A stretch of 64,000 nucleotides of DNA, taken from contig JAFXZT010000134.1 in the NCBI GenBank assembly GCA_017541145.1, positions 1 through 64,000 of the forward strand, given 5' to 3'. The stretch comes from Bacteroidales bacterium (lineage in GTDB: Bacteria; Bacteroidota; Bacteroidia; Bacteroidales; UBA3824). A program made the position numbers and the translations under genes. This document shows positions 25,517 through 32,886 of the stretch, one piece after another (the stretch's first letter is position 1; every line of letters starts with the position of its first letter). The notes beneath the pieces are model-generated. The model made no database searches, was not told the origin of the DNA, and saw nothing but the letters and a program-made list of their open reading frames with translations.

Positions 25517-26626
25517 ATGCGCGAAAAGTTTTTGGAGTTACTAAAAATTGCGATTGGTATCAAAAATTGTTTCGATTGTGTCCCTTCGCCTGATGAATGG
25601 AAAGTTTTGTATGAAATTTCCAAATCTCAGTCGTTGGTGGGAATATGTTTTTTAGGGATTCAAAAACTTCCGATTGAACAACATCCGCCTTTGGAAATCG
25701 AATTGAAATTCTTGGGATGGAGCGGTAAAATTCAAAATAAGAATCTCGACATCAACAAAAGGTGTGTCTTGTTGCAACAAAAATTACATCAAGCAGGTTT
25801 CAAAGTTTGTTTCCTAAAAGGGCAGGGCAATGCAACTTTTTATCCCGAACCTCTGTTGAGACAATCCGGTGATATTGATATTTGGGTAGACGGCGGTTTC
25901 GATAAAGTTCTAAAATATGTCAACTCCGTAAAACATCCCCGCGAAGCTACCGACCAAGATATTGATTTCCCTGTTTTTCGTGATACCGAAGTGGAATTGC
26001 ATTACAAAGCCGCATCGTTGCCTAATCCGTTTAAATCCAAAAGGGTAGGGAAGTGGTTTGATGATATTCAACAGAAATCACTTTTCTCAAAAACTCTTTT
26101 GCCCGACGGTAACGACATCATAATTCCAAATCCCGAAATGAATTTGGTGTATCAGCTTATTCATATCTATCGACATTTTTTTGAACTCGGTATCGGTATG
26201 CGTCAAATCATGGATTATTATTATCTTTTGATTAATTGTATCGATGTTCAGAGTGTTGATATTATTGAAGTTAAAACCAAGATTAAAGAATTTGGTTTAA
26301 CTAAATTCGCTAAATCTCTGATGTATGTTTTGCAATCGGTATTTTGTTTAGACAATAAATATTTGCTTTTTACACCTGATATCAGAAACGGAAAATTCCT
26401 CTTGAACGAAATTTTTTTAACAGGTAACTTTGGATATTCCGACCACCGTTTGCAATTGAAAGATACAGATTCTCATTTCAAAAGATTCATCAAACGTACT
26501 ATTCATCAGTACAGACATTTCTTTCATTACCCTTGCGATACGTTTTGGAATGGTATTTATATCATTACAATTTATTTTCGATACCGACAATTAAGAAAAA
26601 TTATAAAAAACAATCGTACTTATTAA
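25517..26626 (+). CDS. nucleotidyltransferase-fold protein, second copy
   Basis: A 369-residue paralogue of the protein at 23670-24758. It shares the layout residue for residue: the N-terminal LLKIAIGI start, CVLLQQKLHQAGFKVCFLKGQ, the metal site GDIDIWVDG, and HIYRHFFELGIGMRQIMDYYYLL. The two frame the HPr-kinase-like gene, which indicates a tandem duplication followed by divergence. It is the last gene of the cluster; the next gene (ZIP transporter) is 46 bases downstream with its own -7 element. Confidence 0.83.
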   Translation: MREKFLELLKIAIGIKNCFDCVPSPDEWKVLYEISKSQSLVGICFLGIQKLPIEQHPPLEIELKFLGWSGKIQNKNLDINKRCVLLQQKLHQAGFKVCFLKGQGNATFYPEPLLRQSGDIDIWVDGGFDKVLKYVNSVKHPREATDQDIDFPVFRDTEVELHYKAASLPNPFKSKRVGKWFDDIQQKSLFSKTLLPDGNDIIIPNPEMNLVYQLIHIYRHFFELGIGMRQIMDYYYLLINCIDVQSVDIIEVKTKIKEFGLTKFAKSLMYVLQSVFCLDNKYLLFTPDIRNGKFLLNEIFLTGNFGYSDHRLQLKDTDSHFKRFIKRTIHQYRHFFHYPCDTFWNGIYIITIYFRYRQLRKIIKNNRTY

Positions 26627-26635
26627 TAAATTTTC

Positions 26636-26643
26636 TAATTTTG
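26636..26643 (+). promoter_or_regulatory. -7 element (TAatTTTG) of the ZIP transporter gene
   Basis: TAatTTTG lies 29 bases before the ATG at 26673; no clear -33 TTTG. Confidence 0.45.
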
Positions 26644-26672
26644 CGTAAGTAATCTTAATTTGAGTTTAGAAT

Positions 26673-27422
26673 ATGGAACAAGTAATTATTTGCGCAACGG
26701 GTTTAAGTATCGCAACATTAATCGGCGCAGTATTAGGATTTTGCATCAAGGCTCTTCCGCACAAATGGAACGATACGGTAATGGGATTTTGTGCCGGAGT
26801 TATGCTTTCTGCTTCTGTGTTGGGATTGATTGTGCCTTCTATGGACATGACACAACACATCTGGCTGCCTTTTTTAGGCGTATTAACAGGTGCGGTATTC
26901 TTGAATTTTATTGATTTCGTAACTCCTCATTTACACAAAATTACGGGGCTTGAGTTGGAGCAACATTCCAACAATTCATCAATCGACAAAGTATTATTAT
27001 TTGTACTCGCAATAGCCATACACAAGCTTCCCGAAGGAATGGCAACCGGAGTAGGGTTCAACAATACAGAAAATATTCATGGAGCGTGGTCAGTAGCATT
27101 TGGTATCGCTTTACAAAATATCCCTGAAGGAATGGTTGTAATATCGCCGTTACTTTTGTTAGGCGTTTCCAAAACCCGAACATTTTTAATATCTGTAGTA
27201 ATTTGTATCTTGGAACTGATAGGAGTATTTCTCGGATATTTCCTTGGTAGTATTTCGATGTATTTTCTGCCGTTTATGTTGAGTTTTGCCGGAGGAGCGA
27301 TGTTGTACGTTGTCAGCGACGAGATGATACCCGAAACACATGCTCACGGTTACCAAAAACAAGCAACATTTGCATTGCTTATAGGATTTATGATTGTTAT
27401 CATTATGGAAAAAATTGTTTAG
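26673..27422 (+). CDS. ZIP family metal transporter
   Basis: A 249-residue inner-membrane protein with eight hydrophobic segments. The two metal-site helices are conserved: AIHKLPEGMATGVGF (TM4) and GIALQNIPEGMVV (TM5), both with HxxPEG or NxPEG. It is similar to the GufA/ZupT branch that imports zinc, and often other divalent cations. It stands alone between the peptide-type cluster and the tandem-repeat region. Confidence 0.95.
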   Translation: MEQVIICATGLSIATLIGAVLGFCIKALPHKWNDTVMGFCAGVMLSASVLGLIVPSMDMTQHIWLPFLGVLTGAVFLNFIDFVTPHLHKITGLELEQHSNNSSIDKVLLFVLAIAIHKLPEGMATGVGFNNTENIHGAWSVAFGIALQNIPEGMVVISPLLLLGVSKTRTFLISVVICILELIGVFLGYFLGSISMYFLPFMLSFAGGAMLYVVSDEMIPETHAHGYQKQATFALLIGFMIVIIMEKIV

Positions 27423-27480
27423 TCCTCTTTTTCTAAAAAAAACTATTCATGAAAAGAATATGAATATGGGTATTCAAAAA

Positions 27481-27809
27481 GTTTTTCACGATTGAATTGA
27501 TAATGAACAGTGTGTGTGCAAAAGTTTTTCACAATTGAATTGATAATGAACAGTGGGTGCGCAAAAGTTTTTCACGATTGAATTGATAATGAACAGTGGG
27601 TGTGCAAAAGTTTTTCACGATTGAATTGATTATGAATAGGGGGTGTGCAAAAGTTTTTCACGATTGAATTGATAATGAACAGTGGGTGCGCAAAAGTTTT
27701 TCACGATTGAATTGATTATGAATAGGGGGTGTGCAAAAGTTTTTCACGATTGAATTGATTATGAACAGTGGGTGCGCAAAAGTTTTTCACAATTGAATTG
27801 ATTATAAAT
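27481..27809. repeat. 43-bp tandem repeat array (seven full units and one partial)
   Basis: Units begin at 27481, 27524, 27567, 27610, 27653, 27696, 27739 and 27782 (partial, about 27 bp). Each starts GTTTTTCAC(G/A)ATTGAATTGAT and ends (T/C)GCAAAA. Units 4 and 6 are identical, and units 4+5 resemble 6+7, so the array probably grew in 86-bp steps. A decayed unit end lies just before 27481. The period is not a multiple of three and no frame reads through. There are no unique spacers, so it is not a CRISPR array. The rest of the gap 27423-28014 holds a terminator and the manC promoter. Confidence 0.93.
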
Positions 27810-27810
27810 C

Positions 27811-27850
27811 AAAAAGGCGAACATGAATCACTTCATGTCCGCCTTCTCTT
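27811..27850 (+). terminator. Rho-independent terminator after the repeat array
   Basis: GGCGAACATGAA (27816-27827) pairs with TTCATGTCCGCC (27832-27843) with one mismatch and a short loop, then TTCTCTTT. It lies directly after the last repeat, which suggests the array is in the 3' untranslated part of the ZIP gene or in a separate transcript. Confidence 0.72.
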
Positions 27851-27977
27851 TATAAACAAATCTCTAAAACCTTAAACATCATTTTACAAGGCTATAATTG
27901 CAAATATTGTGCAAAATCAAATGATTTAAATGAAAAAATTAGAAATAATTTTTTTTTATTTCCTTAAAAATTACTTT

Positions 27978-27985
27978 TAACTTTG
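27978..27985 (+). promoter_or_regulatory. -7 element (TAacTTTG) of the mannose-1-phosphate guanylyltransferase gene
   Basis: TAacTTTG lies 30 bases before the ATG, with a T-run in place of TTTG 20 nt upstream. Confidence 0.55.
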
Positions 27986-28014
27986 CGGACAATACACACT
28001 CAAATAATTACTTT

Positions 28015-29118
28015 ATGGCACAATTAGACGACAATTATTACTGCGTTATTATGGCCGGCGGTATCGGAAGCCGTTTCTGGCCAAAGAGTAGAACTTCTTA
28101 CCCAAAACAATTTCTTGATATTTTGGGAGTTGGAAGATCGCTCCTTCAACAGACTTTTGACAGATTCGCTAAAATTTGTAAGCCTGAAAATATCTTTGTT
28201 GTTACAGGTGAAGCATACGAGAAAATTGTTTCCGAACAATTGCCGGAACTCAGTAATAACAATATTCTTGTAGAACCGCTTCGCAGAAATACTGCTCCTT
28301 GTATAGCTTATGCCTCGTATAAAATTATGGCTATTAATCCTAATGCCAACATCGTGGTTTCTCCTGCCGATCATTACATCGGCGATGAAAGAGGTTTTGA
28401 AGAAACAATTATTCGAGGTTTGCAATTTACACAATTCAGCGATTCGCTTCTTACTATCGGTATTATTCCTACAAGACCCGAAACAGGTTACGGTTATATC
28501 CAAATCGATTCTAAATTAGGAGAAAATCCGCTCGCTGTTCACGAAGTTACAAAGGTAAAACTCTTTACTGAAAAACCTGACCTCGAAATGGCTAAAGCAT
28601 TTTTAGAAAGCAAAGAATTCTTCTGGAACTCAGGTATTTTCATTTGGAATGTTAAAACTATTGTTAACGCATTCCGCGAATTGCAACCCGGTATCGACGA
28701 GCAATTCTCGCAAGGTTGGGACTTTTATAATACCGATAAAGAACGTGAATTTATCAATTCAATTTATCCTGAATGTCAGAATATTTCTATTGACTACGGT
28801 ATTATGGAATCACACCAAAGTGTATATGTAATACCGGCATTGTTCCAATGGTCTGACCTTGGTACATGGGGTTCGCTTTACGAAAACTCTAAACGAGACC
28901 AAGCCGGAAACGCTGTTGCGGGTTCTAAAGTTATTCTCAACAATACAACAGGTTGTATTATCAATACAGACGAGCGTCTTGTAGTGGTTGACGGTCTGAA
29001 AGATTACATCATTGCCCAAAGCGACGGTCTTTTGCTGATTGTACCAAAATCCAACGAACAGAATATCAAAAATATCGTTAATGCTGTAAAAGTACAATTC
29101 GGAGACAATTTCGTATAA
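28015..29118 (+). CDS. manC: mannose-1-phosphate guanylyltransferase
   Basis: A 367-residue cytoplasmic enzyme that forms GDP-mannose from mannose-1-phosphate and GTP, for surface polysaccharides and fucose synthesis. The N-terminal nucleotide-binding loop is MAGGIGSRFWPKSR with the following YPKQFLDILG; later motifs are EPLRRNTAPCIAYA, VVSPADHYI, TGYGYIQ and FTEKPD. It has only the nucleotidyltransferase domain and lacks the C-terminal cupin phosphomannose isomerase of bifunctional enzymes, which is normal in Bacteroidetes. It is a single-gene unit closed by a terminator at 29144-29196. Confidence 0.93.
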   Translation: MAQLDDNYYCVIMAGGIGSRFWPKSRTSYPKQFLDILGVGRSLLQQTFDRFAKICKPENIFVVTGEAYEKIVSEQLPELSNNNILVEPLRRNTAPCIAYASYKIMAINPNANIVVSPADHYIGDERGFEETIIRGLQFTQFSDSLLTIGIIPTRPETGYGYIQIDSKLGENPLAVHEVTKVKLFTEKPDLEMAKAFLESKEFFWNSGIFIWNVKTIVNAFRELQPGIDEQFSQGWDFYNTDKEREFINSIYPECQNISIDYGIMESHQSVYVIPALFQWSDLGTWGSLYENSKRDQAGNAVAGSKVILNNTTGCIINTDERLVVVDGLKDYIIAQSDGLLLIVPKSNEQNIKNIVNAVKVQFGDNFV

Positions 29119-29143
29119 AATACTGTTAAATAAAAAAAATACT

Positions 29144-29196
29144 ATCCACCGTAAATATGTAAATTCTAAAGAATCATATTGGCGGTGGATTTTTTG
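29144..29196 (+). terminator. Rho-independent terminator after manC
   Basis: ATCCACCG (29144-29151) pairs with CGGTGGAT (29183-29190), with a further partly paired stem inside, then six Ts. Confidence 0.83.
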
Positions 29197-29286
29197 TTGC
29201 AAATAAATTTAGAAGTTATTGATGCTAGTTTTTGTAAAAAAACGACAAGAATTTTAAGTTTTAGCTAAAAAAAATACTTTTTTTAT

Positions 29287-29318
29287 TTTGAAAATTTGAT
29301 TTCTTTATAATATATTTG
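29287..29318 (+). promoter_or_regulatory. Bacteroidetes-type promoter of the FISUMP lipoprotein gene
   Basis: TTTG (29287-29290), exactly 20 nt, TAtaTTTG (29311-29318), 41 bases before the ATG at 29360. The 5' leader contains ATGAAACA, repeated at the true start. Confidence 0.78.
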
Positions 29319-29359
29319 CGCTATGAAACACAATGAAACATTTTTAAATAAATATAATT

Positions 29360-30445
29360 ATGAAACATTTCTTTATTCCAATTGTTGTTACAATGGTTGT
29401 TGCGACAATTGCTCTATGCTCTTGCGAAAAAGAGGTTGGTGTGGAAGATAATGGTTATTCCACTGAGCATGAAACTCAAATTTCGAATAATGATTCGGTT
29501 TTGGTAGTTGACGGTAAACGTATGGAATGGAAATTAACTTTATCCAAACCAAAATCGTTGTCAAAAGGTATGATAATGGATGAAACCGAGTATTATAAAG
29601 AATTGAATGATATGTATAAAGATTTCTATGGTGAAGATTTTAAATTAATTGATACTCTTAAATTTAAATATCATAATCAAAATTATAGTTTAAAGTTGCT
29701 TAGGGGTGATAGAAAATCGGAACCCGGTAAATATTTTTATGTAATGATTGATAATTTGAATGTTAAATTAGATACTGCGTGTTGGGTGTATGGTGATGAT
29801 GAAAGTAATGCTAAGGATTATGGTAGATTATATACTTGGCATTCCGCTGATGCTCTTGCAAAAGAGATATCAATGCGTTTACCAGTTTATTATGCCAACA
29901 ATCCTACAAAAAAAATGATTAAAACGAAATTGCCTGTCCATGCAAGACTTCTTTCAAGACAAGATATTTGTGATATTATTGAATGTGATTCAATCGGATT
30001 TGCTCCTTATGATGGGTACTCTATAGAGGAACATCTTCAAGCTTCAGAGTCAGAACGTGATTTTTTACCTTTCTTTTATTACGATGTTTTTGTTGGCGGT
30101 TTGGAAGGACCTTGTAATAATGTAATTGATTATACTCGAGGGTTACATACTCTTGGTGGTTTTCGTAATCCCGTACAAAAAGAAGAAAAATGGTGGAATT
30201 ATTGGGTGAATGGATGGTATATTAAGAAAGATATTGAAGCTCATATTAGGCTTTGTGATAATGCTCGTTTTACTCATCATCATCATCATCAACAATTATG
30301 GATTTCTAGAGAAATTGGTAATTCGAGTGGTTTAGTAGAGAATTATAAAGGTAAAGATCGTAATTTTTTTGCTTATATTAATATTGAGTGGACTGATTTG
30401 TTTGGCTTTTCTGTTCGTTATGTCTTTGAACCTATGTATAAATAA
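29360..30445 (+). CDS. FISUMP-domain lipoprotein
   Basis: A 361-residue protein with a lipoprotein signal (lipobox LCSC, Cys at 22). A FISUMP (Fibrobacter succinogenes major paralogous) domain is seen from about residue 125: MIDNLNVKLDTACWVYGDDE, AKDYGRLYTWHSA, and later LHTLGGFRNP. A run of five His (THHHHHQQ) lies at about residues 309-313. Domain members are surface lipoproteins of unknown role. The gene is unusually AT-rich with the gene that follows it one base later, and may have been acquired with it (inference). Confidence 0.8.
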   Translation: MKHFFIPIVVTMVVATIALCSCEKEVGVEDNGYSTEHETQISNNDSVLVVDGKRMEWKLTLSKPKSLSKGMIMDETEYYKELNDMYKDFYGEDFKLIDTLKFKYHNQNYSLKLLRGDRKSEPGKYFYVMIDNLNVKLDTACWVYGDDESNAKDYGRLYTWHSADALAKEISMRLPVYYANNPTKKMIKTKLPVHARLLSRQDICDIIECDSIGFAPYDGYSIEEHLQASESERDFLPFFYYDVFVGGLEGPCNNVIDYTRGLHTLGGFRNPVQKEEKWWNYWVNGWYIKKDIEAHIRLCDNARFTHHHHHQQLWISREIGNSSGLVENYKGKDRNFFAYINIEWTDLFGFSVRYVFEPMYK

Positions 30446-30446
30446 G

Positions 30447-31808
30447 ATGAGAATACTATCTTTAATTAAGACTGTAATTTTTATTACAGTCTTTTTCTAT
30501 TCCTTATGTGTTAGTGCTCAAGAATATAATAATTGGTTGTTGAGTGGAAGTATTTTGTTGGATTTTAATTTCTCTCCTGCTAAATTATCTTGTACAGGAT
30601 TGAATAATTTATTGGGTTTTTGTACTACACCTTCAGTTGCTCTTTCTGATAAAAATGGTAAGTTATTGATTTATGGATGTTTTGTTCCTATAGAGGATGG
30701 AAAATATAGTTTCTGTATTTTCGATAGTAAATCTTTGGATAAACCTATTTTGTTTTATGGGGCGGGAGTTTTAAAAAATGTTATTGGTTGTAAAATTCCT
30801 GATGGCGGTTATTATGTTGCTTTTGTTTGGGGTAGTATTATTAAGAATGAGTTGCATGTCTTGAAATTCAACGAATCTGGAATATTTGAGAAAGAGTTTA
30901 TTTATAATCAAGGTTACTATTCTGCTTTTTTAGATGTTCTTTTTGTAGATAATGATGTTGTTTTTTTAACTTATAAACAATATAATAAGCATTATCAAAT
31001 TGAAACTTATAAGTTATCTTCCAAATCTTGTAGTCTTGTTAATGTATCTGAGGTGTTTATGCAAGGTGTATTGTTAAAATATGAAATTTACTTTAGTATT
31101 GTTAATTCTTTAGATAATACTACTATTGTTTTAAGATTCCCTGATTTTTTTTATGTTTTAAAATATGATATGGATACGTATGAGGTTTCAGTAGTTAAAA
31201 GAATAGAATTAAATAGTTTTAATCCAATTGCTTTTTCTGAAAAAGATAAATATTTTATGATTATTGATGAAGGAAAGTTAAAGGGTTATAAATATTATAG
31301 TGATTATGATTTTAGTTTTACAAATCCGGATTTTATTTATGATATTTCTTCTGGTGGAAAATTTAGTATTGCTTTAGGTTTGGATGGGCAATTATATGTA
31401 TATAAACAAAATTGGGATTATATTATGATTCTAGATGGCATTGAATCCGGTAATATTACTAAAAATATTGTAAAAATGGATTGTCTTAGTAATTTATTTT
31501 GTTTCCCTTTTATTCCCAGATACAAATCATGTCGAGCTCAAGCAACTTTCAATAATTCAATCGTTTGTTTCGATGATGAGGGTTTAAAAGTCAATCTTTC
31601 CGGCACTGCTCCTTATGAAGTTTTTTATACTTTGGATGGCGAGGAAAAAAGTTTTAAAACTTCGGCAAAAGAATTTATTCTGCCTAATATCGTTGGAAAA
31701 TATAAAATTGAAAAGGTAAAAGATGCAACTTGCGAATTTTTACCTGTAATAGATAACGAAGCTGTTGTCTATGATAAATTGAAAAAGATTAAGATTATTG
31801 CAGAATAA
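30447..31808 (+). CDS. secreted protein of unknown function, probably beta-propeller with C-terminal Ig-like domain
   Basis: A 453-residue exported protein. I chose the ATG at 30447, one base after the previous stop, because it opens a good signal peptide (MRILSLIKTVIFI... ending VSAQ). About residues 25-380 are repeated strand-rich segments of the propeller type (KNGKLLIYGCF, DGGYYVAFVWG, LDGQLYVYKQ). The C-terminal 75 residues resemble a short beta-sandwich domain (VNLSGTAPYEVFYTLDG) found before T9SS tails in other proteins, but no sorting tail follows. The base composition is the most AT-rich in the window. Confidence 0.72.
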   Translation: MRILSLIKTVIFITVFFYSLCVSAQEYNNWLLSGSILLDFNFSPAKLSCTGLNNLLGFCTTPSVALSDKNGKLLIYGCFVPIEDGKYSFCIFDSKSLDKPILFYGAGVLKNVIGCKIPDGGYYVAFVWGSIIKNELHVLKFNESGIFEKEFIYNQGYYSAFLDVLFVDNDVVFLTYKQYNKHYQIETYKLSSKSCSLVNVSEVFMQGVLLKYEIYFSIVNSLDNTTIVLRFPDFFYVLKYDMDTYEVSVVKRIELNSFNPIAFSEKDKYFMIIDEGKLKGYKYYSDYDFSFTNPDFIYDISSGGKFSIALGLDGQLYVYKQNWDYIMILDGIESGNITKNIVKMDCLSNLFCFPFIPRYKSCRAQATFNNSIVCFDDEGLKVNLSGTAPYEVFYTLDGEEKSFKTSAKEFILPNIVGKYKIEKVKDATCEFLPVIDNEAVVYDKLKKIKIIAE

Positions 31809-31910
31809 AAAGTGTTGAAGCTAAAATATAAAAAATTGTAAAAAATCATTTTTTATTTTTGTTAACATTATAGCTCTGCTGATGTGCTTTTTTATTTGGT
31901 CAATTATTTA

Positions 31911-31918
31911 TATTTTTG
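31911..31918 (+). promoter_or_regulatory. -7 element (TAttTTTG) of the coiled-coil/MMPL unit
   Basis: TAttTTTG lies 51 bases before the ATG at 31969; the -33 box is not clear. Confidence 0.5.
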
Positions 31919-31968
31919 CCGCCAAACAATTAGTTCTAAAAATAAATTATTTTTGATTGAAAAATATT

Positions 31969-32868
31969 ATGCAAGAATCAGATTCTAAAAAAACAAGTGT
32001 CAACAAATTGATGTTGGCATTGGTAATTGTAGAGGCTGTTGTTATTATAGCCCTTCTTTTAAACCTCAATTCTAAACAAGAAGAAGCCGAAAAACTTGTT
32101 GAAACTATTGAGATTGGCAATCACCAAAAAGACTCGCTTAATCATGAAATGGAATTGATAGTGGCTAATTACAATGATTTGAAAACCACTAATGATACTA
32201 TCAATGCTCAACTTGAAGAACAAAAGGCTAAGGTTGAAAAACTTATGAGAGATCTCAGAAGAACCAAGGCTTCTAATATCGATTCTATCAACAGATACAA
32301 GGCAGAGATAGAAACTATGCGTGCTATTATGCGAAGTTTTGTGGTTCAGATTGATAGTTTGAATACCAAAAATCAAATCCTTATTGCTGAAAACAATCGT
32401 TTAACAGGTCAGTTGACTAATGTTAAATCAGAAAACCGTCAGCTTACTAATCAAAAAGATTCACTTCAAGGCCGTGTAAAAGAAGCCGAAGCTCTCAAAG
32501 CTCAAGGTATGAAGCTTGTGGCTCTCAACGATCGTGATAACGAAACTACAAGAATCTTGAAAACCCAGAAGTTTAGAGTTACTTTTACTTTGAACGAAAA
32601 CGAGATGACCAGAAAAGGTTCTAAAGATCTTTTGGTACGTCTTTCAAAACCGGACGGAAGTATTTTGATGAACGAGAGTTCGGGATTTTTCAATTATCAA
32701 GGCAAAGAAATCGCTTATTCTTCAAAGAAAACAATTAATTACGACGGCAAAACTCAAAACGCTGTTATTTATATTATTTCGCGTGAGGTCTTAAACGGCG
32801 GTAATTATCAAGCAGATATTTTCTGTGACGGCAGAAATATCGGTAGTGTAAGTGCCAAAATCGATTAA
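31969..32868 (+). CDS. membrane-anchored coiled-coil protein
   Basis: A 299-residue protein. One membrane helix (about residues 14-32) is followed by a coiled coil from about 36 to 180, rich in Leu/Ile heptads (EEQKAKVEKLMRDLRR, NRLTGQLTNVKSENRQL). The C-terminal 100 residues (FRVTFTLNENEMTRKGSKDLLVRL to GNYQADIFCDG) form a beta-rich domain resembling sandwich domains that follow coiled coils in other Bacteroidetes envelope proteins. I started at the ATG 31969; a TTG 12 bases earlier is the alternative. It lies 18 bases before the MMPL gene, so both are likely co-transcribed. Confidence 0.78.
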   Translation: MQESDSKKTSVNKLMLALVIVEAVVIIALLLNLNSKQEEAEKLVETIEIGNHQKDSLNHEMELIVANYNDLKTTNDTINAQLEEQKAKVEKLMRDLRRTKASNIDSINRYKAEIETMRAIMRSFVVQIDSLNTKNQILIAENNRLTGQLTNVKSENRQLTNQKDSLQGRVKEAEALKAQGMKLVALNDRDNETTRILKTQKFRVTFTLNENEMTRKGSKDLLVRLSKPDGSILMNESSGFFNYQGKEIAYSSKKTINYDGKTQNAVIYIISREVLNGGNYQADIFCDGRNIGSVSAKID

Positions 32869-32886
32869 TATTTATAAAATTAAAAT

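Noticed and set aside
27481..27809. Possible CRISPR array
   Set aside because: The 43-bp units follow each other without unique spacers, and no cas gene is in the window.
29360..30445. Five-histidine run as a cloning tag
   Set aside because: It is internal, encoded by natural-looking CAT codons in an AT-rich gene, and has no vector sequence near it.
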